64,000 bases of DNA from Pukyongia sp963768085 (GCA_963768085.1 CAVYGO010000003.1:1488001-1552000), one strand, 5' to 3'; shown: positions 54,919 to 64,000, counted from the stretch's first letter. Numbers and translations are program-made. Notes: generated from the letters alone by a model not told the origin.

Positions 54919-55530
54919 TTACCCTTGTATGATTCTAAAGGTTAAGTTAATTCTGGGCTGTTTTATTCGCTTTGATTTAGGTAATTGATGATGCCAGTTA
55001 TGTTGAGTTTCACCTTTCATAAGAAGTAAGCTGCCATGTTCCAGGTCTATGGAATACTTGTTCGATTTGTCCTTTCTGTGTCTCAAATGAAATCTGCGTG
55101 TTACACCAAAACTTAGAGAGGCAATCACCGGATTTTCCCCAAGTTCTTTCTCATCATCACTGTGCCAGCCATTGCTGTCATTTCCGTCCCTGTATAAATT
55201 AAGCAGCACGGTTGTGAAATTCGAGTCGACAACTTTTTCTATCTGTTCCTTAAGATCAAGCAGGAGAGGAGTGAATGCTATCGGGTACATCCTGATACCC
55301 GAATAACTATAGGATTTACCTTCTTCACCATAAAGAGCGGTTAGGCGGGGTTGGGCATATACCTTACCAAATATCTTAATGTCATCTTGTTGCCAGGGAG
55401 TGTCCAGGAGCAACTGCTCATAGTATTTTGTTGCTACTTCAACAGGTATAAAGGATGGAAAATAAGTGATATCCGCTCCCTCCAGGGGCAATTGGATCAT
55501 GTTCTCTCCAGTGTGTTCGAAGAGGTTCAT
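54919..55530 (-). CDS. AlkB-like alpha-ketoglutarate-dependent dioxygenase
   Basis: This 203-aa protein has the iron site as H-x-D in NGWHSDDEKELG, a distal His in the GETQHNWHH region, and the 2-oxoglutarate-binding arginine near PRINLTFR. PRLTALYGEEGKSYSYSG is typical of the AlkB/ALKBH2 group. The family repairs alkylated bases in DNA or RNA by oxidative demethylation. Its start overlaps the end of the DoxX-like gene by 4 bp, so the two are coupled. Confidence 0.92.
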   Translation of the reverse strand: MNLFEHTGENMIQLPLEGADITYFPSFIPVEVATKYYEQLLLDTPWQQDDIKIFGKVYAQPRLTALYGEEGKSYSYSGIRMYPIAFTPLLLDLKEQIEKVVDSNFTTVLLNLYRDGNDSNGWHSDDEKELGENPVIASLSFGVTRRFHLRHRKDKSNKYSIDLEHGSLLLMKGETQHNWHHQLPKSKRIKQPRINLTFRIIQG

Positions 55531-55958
55531 ACAAGCGTATATTGATAAACCCAGTAGATCAAGGCGATTTGCAACGGTAACCTAAGGATCAGAACCCATT
55601 TTGGAAGGTTTAAGGAGGCATCCTCGTTCTGCAGCATATGAATATGCACCGGGATGAATAAAACCAATAACACAATGATGCCCCAGGCGGCCATAACCTG
55701 GGTCTCAGGATTCAGGACCATCAAGCCCAATATCATCTCCACGGCACCGCTGATCAGAACGAGTGTCGAATGCATCGGAATGTATGGTGGCATGATTCGT
55801 TCATATAGCTTTGGTTTTCTGAAATGATAGAATCCCGCTGCTACGAATATGATTCCTAAGATATATTGATGCCAGGGTAACATAGGGTTATTGTAAATTA
55901 AGTATTCCGGAAAATCTTGCTGATTCAAAAATACACGAATAAAAGGAAAAATCCTCAT
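55527..55958 (-). CDS. DoxX-like integral membrane protein
   Basis: This is a 143-aa frame; the more likely start is an internal ATG giving MLPWHQYILGIIFVAAGFYH (about 118 aa). Four hydrophobic segments are visible (YILGIIFVAAGFYHF, TLVLISGAVEMILGLMVL, AAWGIIVLLVLFIPVHI, LILRLPLQIALIYWVYQY). The pattern AGFYHFRKP...MPPYIPMH is typical of DoxX-like proteins in Bacteroidota. The specific role is unknown. Confidence 0.82.
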   Translation of the reverse strand: MRIFPFIRVFLNQQDFPEYLIYNNPMLPWHQYILGIIFVAAGFYHFRKPKLYERIMPPYIPMHSTLVLISGAVEMILGLMVLNPETQVMAAWGIIVLLVLFIPVHIHMLQNEDASLNLPKWVLILRLPLQIALIYWVYQYTLV

Positions 55959-56144
55959 TCAATTTAACCAAGGAGGGGGTAACTTACTTTAATAATGAGT
56001 ACGCTATTATCATCGTTTAGTCAATTGTCCAAATTTATTCTTCATTATAAACAAAAGAATATATGGGTAATCGTATGGAGGCTAAAGTACACGTTGTATG
56101 TGGGGTGTGGTAACTGTATAAATATGTAAAATCCCAGGAGGCCA

Positions 56145-56175
56145 CAAAAAAACCGCTTCAACAGGAAGCGGCTTT
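56145..56175 (-). terminator. Rho-independent terminator of htpG
   Basis: On the minus strand GCCGCTTC pairs with GAAGCGG (plus-strand 56153-56159 and 56165-56171) and is followed by a run of T (plus-strand A run at 56145-56152). It lies 20 bp after the htpG stop. The rest of 55959-56195 shows no gene. Confidence 0.85.
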
Positions 56176-56195
56176 AAAAGTTAGACAGGTATACT

Positions 56196-58085
56196 TTACT
56201 TGATCATTTCATAACTTCGTTTTATAAACGCCGTCATTTCTTCACCTTTAAGTAGATTCTTGCTTAGCCGGGCCAGGTCGAGTGCCTGGTTTACCAATCG
56301 TTCTTTCTTCTTCTTGGTTTTTGTATTCAAGATCTGATTCACCAGTTCATGGTTTGTGTTTACCACGAGATTATACATCTCGGGTAATCCTCCCATACCA
56401 AACATTCCTCCACCGCCGGTCTGTTGCATTTCCTTCATACGTCGCATAAACTCAGGCTCGGTGATTATGAACGGACTGGCAGCGCTATCCATTGCTTCTA
56501 GCTGAACCGAGAATTTTTCCGAAGGAATAATTTCAGTTAACATACCCTGAAGCTTTTCTTTTTCTTCATCTGAAAGTTTAGAAATCGATTCTTCTTCTTT
56601 CTTAATCAGCATATCGATTGCATCGCTGTCTACACGGACAAAGGAAGTCTTCTCGTTCTTGCTTTCCATTTTCTGAAGCAAATGTGAAACTATAGGTGAA
56701 TCCAGCAATAACACCTCATATCCCTTAGCTTTCGCAGCTTCGATATAGCTATGTTGAGCCTCCTTATCTGAAGCGTAGAGTATTACCAGTTTTTCGTCCT
56801 TATCGGTTTGAAGATCCTTAATTTTATCCTTCAATTCTTCAAAAGTGAAAAATTCGCCGTCTACGGTAGGATAAAGAGCGAATTCCTGCGCTTTGTCGAA
56901 GAATTTATCTTCAGTAAGCATGCCGTATTCAATAACGAGTTTGATATCGTTCCATTTACTTTCGAAATCTTCGCGATTATCGTTATACAAACTCTTCAGC
57001 TTATCGGCTACCTTCCGGGTGATGTAGCTGGAAATTTTCTTTACGGCTCCATCAGCCTGTAGATAACTCCTGGAGACATTCAAAGGAATGTCCGGGCTAT
57101 CGATAACACCTCGCAACATTGTCAGGAATTCCGGAACGATCCCTTCTACATTATCTGTTACGAACACCTGGTTTTGGAACAATTGAATTCTGTCCTTTTG
57201 AATATTCAGATCATTGGTGAGCTTTGGGAAATATAATATTCCTGTCAAGTTAAAAGGATAATCAACATTCAGGTGGATGTTGAAAAGTGGCTCTTCAAAT
57301 TGCATCGGATATAGCTCCCGATAGAACTTTTTGTAATCTTCATCTTCCAGGTCCGAAGGCTGTTTCGTCCAGGCCGGATCCGGATTGTTAATAATGTCAT
57401 CTACCTCCTGGGTTGGAGCCGGATCATCTTCCTTGGCGTCATCTGGCTTGGGGAGTGTTTCAGTTCGGGTTCCAAATTTTATCGGAACCGGCATAAATTT
57501 GTTGTACTTCACCAGAAGTTCGCGTATCCGGGCATCTTCCAGGAATTCCGTGTCATCATCTGAAATATGTAGAATGATCTCGGTTCCTCTTTCGGTTTTA
57601 TCCGTTTTATCAATGGTGTAATTTGGGGAGCCGTCGCATGTCCAGTGAGCTGCCGGTTCATCCTTATAACTTTTTGTGATGATCTCCACTTTATTGGCCA
57701 CCATAAAGGACGAATAGAATCCCAGGCCAAAGTGTCCAATGATACCTGTATCCTCACCATTCTTATCTTTATACTTTTCAATAAATTCTTCTGCACCGGA
57801 GAATGCGATCTCATTGATGTATTTTTCTACTTCTTCACTTGTCATCCCGATTCCCTGGTCGATAATATGAAGTTTCTTATTCTCCTTGTCGATCTTAACT
57901 TCGATCATTGGGTTACCATATTCAACTTTCGCTTCACCTATATTGGTGAGGTGCTTCAGTTTCAACGTGGCATCTGTTGCATTAGAGATAAGTTCTCTAA
58001 GAAAGATCTCATGATCACTGTAGAGGAACTTTTTAATTAATGGAAAAATGTTTTCTACTGAAACATTAATAGTACCTGAACTCAT
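56196..58085 (-). CDS. htpG: Molecular chaperone HtpG (Hsp90)
   Basis: This 629-aa protein has the usual length for bacterial Hsp90. The GHKL ATPase domain shows LRELISNATDATLKLKHL, IIDQGIGMTSEEVEKYI and IGHFGLGFYSSFMVA. The middle domain has PLNVSRSYLQ with the catalytic Arg region. The C-terminal dimerisation part ends LLKGEEMTAFIKRSYEMIK. It is an ATP-dependent chaperone for stress-damaged clients. It is divergent from a TetR-like gene, with a palindrome in the spacer. Confidence 0.98.
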   Translation of the reverse strand: MSSGTINVSVENIFPLIKKFLYSDHEIFLRELISNATDATLKLKHLTNIGEAKVEYGNPMIEVKIDKENKKLHIIDQGIGMTSEEVEKYINEIAFSGAEEFIEKYKDKNGEDTGIIGHFGLGFYSSFMVANKVEIITKSYKDEPAAHWTCDGSPNYTIDKTDKTERGTEIILHISDDDTEFLEDARIRELLVKYNKFMPVPIKFGTRTETLPKPDDAKEDDPAPTQEVDDIINNPDPAWTKQPSDLEDEDYKKFYRELYPMQFEEPLFNIHLNVDYPFNLTGILYFPKLTNDLNIQKDRIQLFQNQVFVTDNVEGIVPEFLTMLRGVIDSPDIPLNVSRSYLQADGAVKKISSYITRKVADKLKSLYNDNREDFESKWNDIKLVIEYGMLTEDKFFDKAQEFALYPTVDGEFFTFEELKDKIKDLQTDKDEKLVILYASDKEAQHSYIEAAKAKGYEVLLLDSPIVSHLLQKMESKNEKTSFVRVDSDAIDMLIKKEEESISKLSDEEKEKLQGMLTEIIPSEKFSVQLEAMDSAASPFIITEPEFMRRMKEMQQTGGGGMFGMGGLPEMYNLVVNTNHELVNQILNTKTKKKKERLVNQALDLARLSKNLLKGEEMTAFIKRSYEMIK

Positions 58086-58159
58086 AGTTATATTTTTTCT
58101 GAAATATTAGTGTTGTGATTCCCTAATGACTACTCAAATAAAATACCACTTTGAATAAG

Positions 58160-58174
58160 GTGACATGATGTCAC
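58160..58174. promoter_or_regulatory. 15-bp palindrome between htpG and TetR-like gene
   Basis: GTGACATGATGTCAC is a perfect inverted repeat (7-bp arms around one G). It lies in the 182-bp divergent spacer and is a good candidate operator, perhaps for the adjacent TetR-like protein. Function is inferred. Confidence 0.5.
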
Positions 58175-58203
58175 TCGGGAGGCAAAACTTTAACAAACAA
58201 TTT

Positions 58204-58246
58204 TGTTTAACAAAACAACTTTATAGTTAAACAATTAGTAATTTTG
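58204..58246 (+). promoter_or_regulatory. Inverted repeat and -7 box before the TetR-like gene
   Basis: TGTTTAAC at 58204-58211 is the exact reverse complement of GTTAAACA at 58226-58233. A -7 box TAATTTTG follows at 58239-58246, 22 bp before the start codon. A repressor bound here would block this promoter, which fits autoregulation. Confidence 0.5.
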
Positions 58247-58267
58247 GACTTCTAAGAAAAACATATT

Positions 58268-58933
58268 ATGAGTGCAAAAAAGTCATCCCCAAAGAAAAAA
58301 GTGACCCGGGAACAAGTGATATCTTCATATATGGAATATTGCCTGGAACATGAGAAAACCCCGGTGAGCGTTTACAAGTTCTGTAAGATAAATAATATGA
58401 CCGAAGATGAATTCTATGCCTTCTTCGGCTCTTTCGATGGATTACGAACTGAAATTTGGAACAGTTTCTTCGATCATTCCATGAAACTGTCTCATAAGAA
58501 TAAGGAATATGTCAATTTCTCCAACAAGGAGAAAATGCTCACCTTCTTTTTCACCTTCTTCGAATTGCTAACGGCAAACAGAAGTTACGTTCTCTTTGCA
58601 CTGAGCCAGCAGAAGGATATAATGAAGAATTTGTCCCAGTTAAAAGGACTTCGGAAACATATTAAAGAGTTTGCTTCAGAACTTATTGAAGAGAAGAATG
58701 ATGATAAACAATACAAGATACTGAAGCAACCGGTTTCTGTATTTTCGGAAGGTGCCTGGCTGCAAACCCTTTTCATTATGAAATACTGGATGGAGGATAA
58801 TTCTCCTTCTTTTGAAAAAACGGATGTGGTGATAGAGAAATCAGTACGAGCCATTTTTGACGTTTTCGAAACCACGCCACTGGAAAGTTTGCTGGACTTC
58901 GGAAAATTCTTGTGGAAAGAACAAATGAACTAG
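58268..58933 (+). CDS. TetR-like transcriptional regulator
   Basis: This is a 221-aa protein. After a basic leader (SAKKSSPKKKVTREQ) residues ~15-70 match the TetR helix-turn-helix: VYKFCKINNMTEDEFYAFFG corresponds to the recognition helix and the usual YxxFxS-K/F-D-L end. The C-terminal ~150 residues are helical and would bind a ligand or dimerise. In Flavobacteriia such a gene is often found directly before an ABC1-kinase gene, as here (stop TAG at 58931-58933, next ATG at 58934). Confidence 0.82.
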   Translation: MSAKKSSPKKKVTREQVISSYMEYCLEHEKTPVSVYKFCKINNMTEDEFYAFFGSFDGLRTEIWNSFFDHSMKLSHKNKEYVNFSNKEKMLTFFFTFFELLTANRSYVLFALSQQKDIMKNLSQLKGLRKHIKEFASELIEEKNDDKQYKILKQPVSVFSEGAWLQTLFIMKYWMEDNSPSFEKTDVVIEKSVRAIFDVFETTPLESLLDFGKFLWKEQMN

Positions 58934-60241
58934 ATGAAGACGATAGACAGTATACCGACCGGAAAGATTTCCCGCGCAACCAAACTGGTGAAAACCGGTG
59001 TAAAGGTTGGAGGTAATTACATTAAATATTACGGCGAGAAACTCGTAAATCCGGAAGTAACCAAAGAAAGACTCAATGAGAGTAATGCTGAAGATATCTA
59101 TGACGGACTGAAAAGTATGAAAGGCAGTGCCTTGAAAGTGGCTCAAATGCTCAGCATGGAAAAGAATATTATGCCCAGGGCTTATGTTGAGAAGTTTTCG
59201 CTGGCACAATTCAGCGTTCCACCCTTATCGGCTCCGCTGGTAAACAAGACCTTTAAACGATATTTTGGAATTTCTCCTTACGATCTTTACGATTCTTTTG
59301 AAGCAAATTCTATAGCAGCAGCCAGCATTGGCCAGGTCCACAAGGCGAGCAAGTATGGTAAAGAACTTGCGGTTAAAATTCAGTATCCCGGAGTGGCAGA
59401 TAGTATTAGCAGTGACCTTGCTCTGGTTAAACCAGTGGCTGTAAAGATGTTCAATCTGAAAGGAAAAGATTCGGAAAAGTATTTCAAGGAAATTGAAGGT
59501 AAGTTATTGGAAGAAACAGATTATGAACTCGAGGTAGCTCAGAGTAAGATGATCACCGAAGCTTGTGCTAAGATCGATAATCTTACCTTTCCGAAATACT
59601 TTGAAGACCTATCAAACGATCGCATCATAACAATGGATTGGATGCATGGGGATCATTTATCCGAATTTGTTTCCTATAATTCCGATAAAGAGAAAGCTAA
59701 CAAGATAGGGCAGGCTTTGTGGGACTTCTATATGTTCCAGATGCACGAATTGAAAATGGTACATGCCGATCCGCACCCAGGTAATTTCTTGATCTCCGAG
59801 CAAGGACAATTGATAGCCATCGATTTTGGATGTGTGAAGAAAGTACCACAAGAATTCTACACACCCTATTTTGAATTGGCCGAGCCGAAAAATATCAATG
59901 ATCCGGAGATATTCAGGGAAAAACTATTTGAACTGGAAATTTTACGCGATGATGACAGCGAAAAAGAAACGACTTATTTCTCGGCCTTATTCTATGAGAT
60001 GCTTAGTTTATTTACACAGCCTTTCCAAAATGAGACCTTCGATTTTGCGGATAAAACCTTCTTCGGAAAGATTGCCGATCTAAGTGAAAAGTATTCAAAG
60101 GATACGGAGCTGCGTAAAATGAATGGAAACAGAGGGTCTAAGCATTTCCTCTATATAAATCGTACTTTTTTCGGCCTTTACAATCTTTTAAATGATTTAC
60201 AGGCAGAAGTGAAAATCACTAATTATCAATCATTTAAGTAA
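58934..60241 (+). CDS. ABC1/AarF (UbiB-like) atypical kinase
   Basis: This is a 435-aa protein. The KxGQ-like motif region is GSALKVAQMLSMEKN, the Ala-rich loop is IAAASIGQVHKASKYGKELA with the lysine in AVKIQYPG, and the catalytic/metal motifs are VHADPHPGNFLI and IAIDFGCVKK. These proteins are ATPase-like kinases tied to quinone biosynthesis or lipid homeostasis. It is probably co-transcribed with the TetR-like gene, with no spacer between them. A hairpin at 60378-60405 follows. Confidence 0.92.
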   Translation: MKTIDSIPTGKISRATKLVKTGVKVGGNYIKYYGEKLVNPEVTKERLNESNAEDIYDGLKSMKGSALKVAQMLSMEKNIMPRAYVEKFSLAQFSVPPLSAPLVNKTFKRYFGISPYDLYDSFEANSIAAASIGQVHKASKYGKELAVKIQYPGVADSISSDLALVKPVAVKMFNLKGKDSEKYFKEIEGKLLEETDYELEVAQSKMITEACAKIDNLTFPKYFEDLSNDRIITMDWMHGDHLSEFVSYNSDKEKANKIGQALWDFYMFQMHELKMVHADPHPGNFLISEQGQLIAIDFGCVKKVPQEFYTPYFELAEPKNINDPEIFREKLFELEILRDDDSEKETTYFSALFYEMLSLFTQPFQNETFDFADKTFFGKIADLSEKYSKDTELRKMNGNRGSKHFLYINRTFFGLYNLLNDLQAEVKITNYQSFK

Positions 60242-60377
60242 TATTTAACGTTTATTGTTTAAACATTATGATAAATTCTTAAACAAAGTTTGTACCTTTA
60301 TACTTATAAAAGGTGGGATGGTTAATTGCTATGAAAAAGTAACTATTTATCTTTTATTTATTGGTTAGGTTGTTTTA

Positions 60378-60405
60378 GAAAGGGCGCTTGAGGAAGTGCC
60401 CTTTC
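60378..60405. terminator. Terminator between convergent ABC1 kinase and S9 peptidase genes
   Basis: GAAAGGGCGCTT at 60378-60389 pairs with AAGTGCCCTTTC at 60394-60405 (one G-T pair). T-rich sequence lies on both sides, so it may act in both directions. Confidence 0.7.
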
Positions 60406-60409
60406 GCTT

Positions 60410-62860
60410 TTATCTTTTAAGCGTATTTGGTGTGACGATCGTTTTTTTGTTCTTCACATGCTCGTCCAGCCAGACATCTTGTTCCCATATTAAATGAAGA
60501 ATGCTTTCCTTGGCACGATACCCATGGCTTTCCTTTGGCAGCATCACCAGGCGTGCCGGAGCTCCCAGCCCTTTAAGTGCATTGAAATAGCGCTCACTCT
60601 GCAATGGATACGTCCCTGAATTATTATCTGCTTCTCCATGAACCAGTAATAAAGGGGTCTTCATTTTATCAGCATGCATAAATGGAGACATGGTATAATA
60701 GGTTTCAGGTGAATCCCAGTAAGATCGCTGCTCACTTTGGAATCCGAACGGTGTAAGTGTCCTGTTGTAGGCACCACTGCGCGCAATTCCGGCAGCGAAC
60801 AAGTCGGAATGACTTAACAGATTTGCTACCATAAAAGCTCCGTAGCTATGGCCGCCAACCGCAACTCTCGTTCTATCTATATAGCCCAGCTTATCCACGG
60901 CATCAATTGCCGCTTTGCCATTGGCAACTAATTGTGTGCGGAATGAATCATTAGGCTCTTCATCTCCTTCACCAACAATTGGAAAAGCTGCATCATCCAG
61001 TACAACATAACCCTGAGTTACCCAATAGATCGGACTGCCCCAGTAAGGATATATAAATTCGTTGGGGTTGGACGTACTTTGAGAAGCACTGTTCTTGTCC
61101 TTATATTCCCTTGGATAGGCCCAAAGGATCATAGGCATTTTTTCCCTGGCATTCTTGTCGTAACCCACGGGAAGGTATAATGTGCCCTCCAGGTCCAGTC
61201 CGTCATCACGCTTATAGCTAATCACTTCTTTATGTACATTAGCCAGACTCTTGAATGGATTTTCGAACGATGTGACCGGCGTAAGGGCTTCTTTCTTTTT
61301 TATATTCCTGAAATAATAATTTGGGTATTCATTTTTGGACTCAATACGAACCAGAATTTTTCCTTCTTTCATATCGATGGCCGAATTTAAGTTCTCAAGT
61401 TTATCGGTATAATTGGATTGATAGACCCTTGAAGTGGTATGGGATGTAAGATCGTATTCATCGATAAATGGAAATTGTCCCTTGTCTGTATATCCATCAC
61501 CCATAAGATAAGCACTGTTCTTATTCATCTCCAGTACATAGCGTCCGTAATTGTTTCGTGTAGTCACAAAATCTCCCGGATCGCTGTACCGGTCCTGGTA
61601 GTTGCGATCTGAGATCACTTTCGGCTGCCTCGCGGCATTTGAAGGATTAAAAAGATAGGTTTTGGTATTGCGAGTATTCCACCAGTAATCGTACGCTATG
61701 GCGGTTCCGTCATTTCCCCAGGTAATTCCGGAGTAACGTTGTTGTGTTTTCAATAATAATTTCTCATTACCATTGAAAGGAGCGTCAAGGCTGTATACTG
61801 CATCTCGAAATGCTACTTCCTTTTCAGGATCACCTTCATCAAGGGCTTCTGCCCAATACAGTGTCGCAGGTTTATCAGATCGCCATGACGTCCTTCGCTT
61901 GCCTTTTCGCGTGGCCATAAAACCTTTTGGCTGAACCTCATTCAATGGAACATCATTGAAGACGGACAATTCCTTTCCGGACTTGTCGTATACGATCTCT
62001 TTATACGGAAATCGGGAGTAGGGTACTATATAGGAAAAGGGTTTTTCAATTTTCGAAACAAGCAGATAGTTCCCATCCGGTGAAAAACTGATGCTTCTAT
62101 ACATGGCCGCCGGAAGAAAATCCATAACGCTTCCACCTATACTCACCTTTTTTATTTCTGAAAGAGCCAGCTGCTCGAAATTGGCTTCATCGTTGGGGTT
62201 TTTTAACAGATCCTGGTAGGTGCGATTCTGTGCTTTTTCCCCGTCACTGGTTGAAATAGTCGGGCCTTGCGGAACCGCTTCAGCGGTATTAATCAATCCT
62301 TTTCGGTTGGCAGGAAGCATCTTTACCAGTATAGCATTGTTATCTGAAAACCAATTGATAGCATCACGTAAGTTGGCATTTACGGTTGCATTGGTCAACT
62401 TTTTAGCCGTTGCTTTTTCAATATCCACAATCCAGACTTCAGCGCCTTCCGAAGTAGTATTCAAGCAGGCCACTATCTTTTCATTGGGTGAAATGCTGAA
62501 ATTGGAAAGTCTTGGTTTTTCCGGTAGTCCTTGTACCTGACCGGCTTCTTTACTTTTTGCTTTCTTTACCTTAATATTGTTGTAGTAATTCGTACGACTG
62601 CCAATATTGGTCTTCGGGTTGATACGCAAACCCGCAAGACGTAATTCAGGTTCTGACAGTTCTGCAATTGACTTGTACGCATCGCGATATAATAAAATCA
62701 CATTTTCACCTTTTGAATCGATAAGTACCGATGGTGCCAGTGGTGCATCCACAAGGTCGAGGATTTGTCTAGGGGGTGTTTGATACGTTAATTTTTCCTG
62801 GGTGTATACCACTCCGGAAGTAATCAAAAATGTAAAGAGTAAGGAGACAATTTTTTTCAT
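60410..62860 (-). CDS. Secreted S9 family peptidase (prolyl oligopeptidase type)
   Basis: This is an 816-aa protein with a signal peptide (IVSLLFTFLITSGVVYTQ). The N-terminal two thirds form a beta-propeller (LSNFSISPNEKIVACLNTTS, YRSISFSPDGNYLLVSKIE). The C-terminal alpha/beta-hydrolase domain has the nucleophile in VAVGGHSYGAFMVANLL (Ser near residue 672), the Asp in LLVHGEADNNSGTYPLQ (~741) and the His in PKESHGYRAKE (~778). The layout resembles the S9D glutamyl-endopeptidase-like group. It would cleave peptides in the periplasm. Confidence 0.94.
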   Translation of the reverse strand: MKKIVSLLFTFLITSGVVYTQEKLTYQTPPRQILDLVDAPLAPSVLIDSKGENVILLYRDAYKSIAELSEPELRLAGLRINPKTNIGSRTNYYNNIKVKKAKSKEAGQVQGLPEKPRLSNFSISPNEKIVACLNTTSEGAEVWIVDIEKATAKKLTNATVNANLRDAINWFSDNNAILVKMLPANRKGLINTAEAVPQGPTISTSDGEKAQNRTYQDLLKNPNDEANFEQLALSEIKKVSIGGSVMDFLPAAMYRSISFSPDGNYLLVSKIEKPFSYIVPYSRFPYKEIVYDKSGKELSVFNDVPLNEVQPKGFMATRKGKRRTSWRSDKPATLYWAEALDEGDPEKEVAFRDAVYSLDAPFNGNEKLLLKTQQRYSGITWGNDGTAIAYDYWWNTRNTKTYLFNPSNAARQPKVISDRNYQDRYSDPGDFVTTRNNYGRYVLEMNKNSAYLMGDGYTDKGQFPFIDEYDLTSHTTSRVYQSNYTDKLENLNSAIDMKEGKILVRIESKNEYPNYYFRNIKKKEALTPVTSFENPFKSLANVHKEVISYKRDDGLDLEGTLYLPVGYDKNAREKMPMILWAYPREYKDKNSASQSTSNPNEFIYPYWGSPIYWVTQGYVVLDDAAFPIVGEGDEEPNDSFRTQLVANGKAAIDAVDKLGYIDRTRVAVGGHSYGAFMVANLLSHSDLFAAGIARSGAYNRTLTPFGFQSEQRSYWDSPETYYTMSPFMHADKMKTPLLLVHGEADNNSGTYPLQSERYFNALKGLGAPARLVMLPKESHGYRAKESILHLIWEQDVWLDEHVKNKKTIVTPNTLKR

Positions 62861-63010
62861 AATTGTTATTTAAAAGTTTTGCTAAAAGATACGCAAAATG
62901 CGCGGTATTTCAAGGGGTACTTATTATGCATGCATATTATAATGTAGTAAATAATTTCCCCTGTTTGAGGCGAATACCTATCTTTCGATACCTATAAAAA
63001 TATTCACTGA

Positions 63011-64000
63011 ATGTATACATCTAAAATATCTGGTATCGGTTCTTACGTGCCTGAAAATGTGGTAACCAACGATGATCTTTCCAAGTTAATGGACACCAAT
63101 GATGCCTGGATTGAGGAACGTACTGGTATCAAAGAGCGAAGACATATCGTAAAAGGTGATGGTAACACGACATCTGTTATGGCGGTCAAGGCCTCAGAAA
63201 TTGCATTGGAAAGAGCAGGATTAACTCCTAAGGATGTTGATATGATAGTATTTGCGACTCTTAGTCCGGATATGTACTTTCCGGGTGGTGGAGTTGAAGT
63301 GCAGGAACTTATGGGGATGGATACCGTTCCTGCTCTGGATGTTCGAAATCAGTGCAGCGGTTTTGTATATGCCTTATCTGTCGCCGATCAGTATGTAAAA
63401 ACAGGAATGTACAGAAATATACTCGTTGTAGGAAGCGAGCATCATAGCGGTGGCCTGGACTTTACAACCCGTGGCCGAAATGTCTCTGTTATTTTTGGCG
63501 ACGGCGCAGGAGCCGTAATTGTTACCCGCAATGAAACGGGTAAAGGAGGTATACTTTCAACACATCTTCACAGTGAAGGAAAACATAAGGATGAACTCGC
63601 GCTGCCAGGTCCGAGTACGAGTTATTGGGTCCCTGAGATCCTGGAGAAGAATCCACAGGAAAATATACCTTACTATCCGTATATGAACGGTCAATTCGTT
63701 TTTAAACATGCCATCGTGCGTTTTTCTGAAGTGATCAGGGAAGGCCTTGAGGCTAATAACCTCTCAGTTTCAGATATCAACATGTTAATTCCTCACCAGG
63801 CGAATTTGAGGATCTCCCAATTTATTCAGCGGAAATTGAGATTATCCGATGACCAGGTATTCAACAATATTCAAAAATTCGGAAATACCACTGCTGCTTC
63901 TATCCCTATTGCTTTAACCGAAGCCTGGGAACAGGGGAAAATTAAAGAGGGCGACCTGGTGGTGCTAGCTGCATTTGGTAGTGGGTTTACCTGGGGAAGT
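63011..64000 (+). CDS. fabH: 3-oxoacyl-ACP synthase III family protein, 3' end outside window
   Basis: The frame is open from the ATG at 63011 (MYTSKISGIGSYVPENVVTN) to the window end, 330 codons. The catalytic triad of KAS III is visible: Cys in VRNQCSGFVYA (residue ~115), His in LIPHQANLRISQF and Asn in FGNTTAASIPIAL. GSGFTWGS at the very end is the family's C-terminal motif, so only a few codons should be missing. It condenses acetyl- or branched acyl-CoA with malonyl-ACP to start fatty acid synthesis. At over 330 aa it is slightly longer than the classical FabH, so a specialised KAS III is possible. Confidence 0.9.
   Translation, partial: MYTSKISGIGSYVPENVVTNDDLSKLMDTNDAWIEERTGIKERRHIVKGDGNTTSVMAVKASEIALERAGLTPKDVDMIVFATLSPDMYFPGGGVEVQELMGMDTVPALDVRNQCSGFVYALSVADQYVKTGMYRNILVVGSEHHSGGLDFTTRGRNVSVIFGDGAGAVIVTRNETGKGGILSTHLHSEGKHKDELALPGPSTSYWVPEILEKNPQENIPYYPYMNGQFVFKHAIVRFSEVIREGLEANNLSVSDINMLIPHQANLRISQFIQRKLRLSDDQVFNNIQKFGNTTAASIPIALTEAWEQGKIKEGDLVVLAAFGSGFTWGS

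Noticed and set aside
62926..62935. ATGCATGCAT palindrome upstream of fabH
   Set aside because: It is a simple 4-bp-period sequence in AT-rich DNA, is easily expected by chance, and has no partner sites.
1..64000. tRNA or rRNA genes
   Set aside because: No cloverleaf or rRNA-like sequence was recognised by eye in intergenic regions. A tRNAscan-SE or Infernal run would settle this.

Overview
This window looks like the chromosome of a marine-type Flavobacteriaceae member (phylum Bacteroidota). The evidence is a Bacteroidota-sized RpoB (1270 aa) and RpoC (1432 aa), a DUF3467 gene directly after rpoC, type IX secretion (T9SS)/gliding adhesins with a gliding-motility C-terminal domain, PorP/SprF partners, an S9 peptidase, and promoter -7 boxes of the TAnnTTTG kind. 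The genus cannot be fixed from the sequence alone.

Layout. (1) 1-10.8 kb is the conserved rplK-rplA-rplJ-rplL-rpoB-rpoC cluster followed by a DUF3467 gene and a strong terminator. (2) 11.0-15.7 kb holds a secreted protein with an Ig-like end domain, then four paralogous small secreted proteins that all begin, after the signal peptide, with a QVGIGT/QVGINT-NPQ..LH motif. (3) prfC is on the minus strand at 15.7-17.3 kb. (4) 17.6-31.6 kb is adhesin locus 1: a small secreted protein, a giant von Willebrand A/DUF11-type repeat adhesin, and a porP/sprF gene. (5) 32.0-47.8 kb is adhesin locus 2: a second giant adhesin (SprB repeats, cadherin-like Ig repeats, DUF11-type repeats), a second and apparently identical porP/sprF gene, and a PorE-like OmpA-family protein. 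(6) 47.9-64 kb is ordinary housekeeping and accessory sequence: idi, queD, bcp, manA, a DUF4369 lipoprotein, a DUF819 membrane protein, hydrolases, an S1/P1 nuclease, an AlkB-like dioxygenase, htpG, a TetR-like/ABC1-kinase pair, an S9 peptidase and the start of a fabH-like gene.

The most notable content is the adhesin pair. Each giant protein ends in a type B T9SS sorting domain and is followed by the SprF-type protein expected to be needed for its secretion. The last ~120 bp of both adhesin genes plus the whole sprF gene form a 1.13 kb direct repeat that is identical by eye apart from one indel. The upstream regions of the two loci share a conserved promoter architecture: the same elements lie at the same distances from a TATATTTG box, and in locus 2 one of them is a perfect 16-bp palindrome. 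This implies co-regulation by one unidentified factor.

Caution. Adhesin 1 is broken into several frames, and adhesin 2 and the DUF819 gene carry single-base shifts. Most breaks lie inside near-identical repeats, and 26.41-26.64 kb looks like a blended consensus of two repeat types. I read these mainly as assembly errors in collapsed repeats, so repeat copy numbers here are not reliable.
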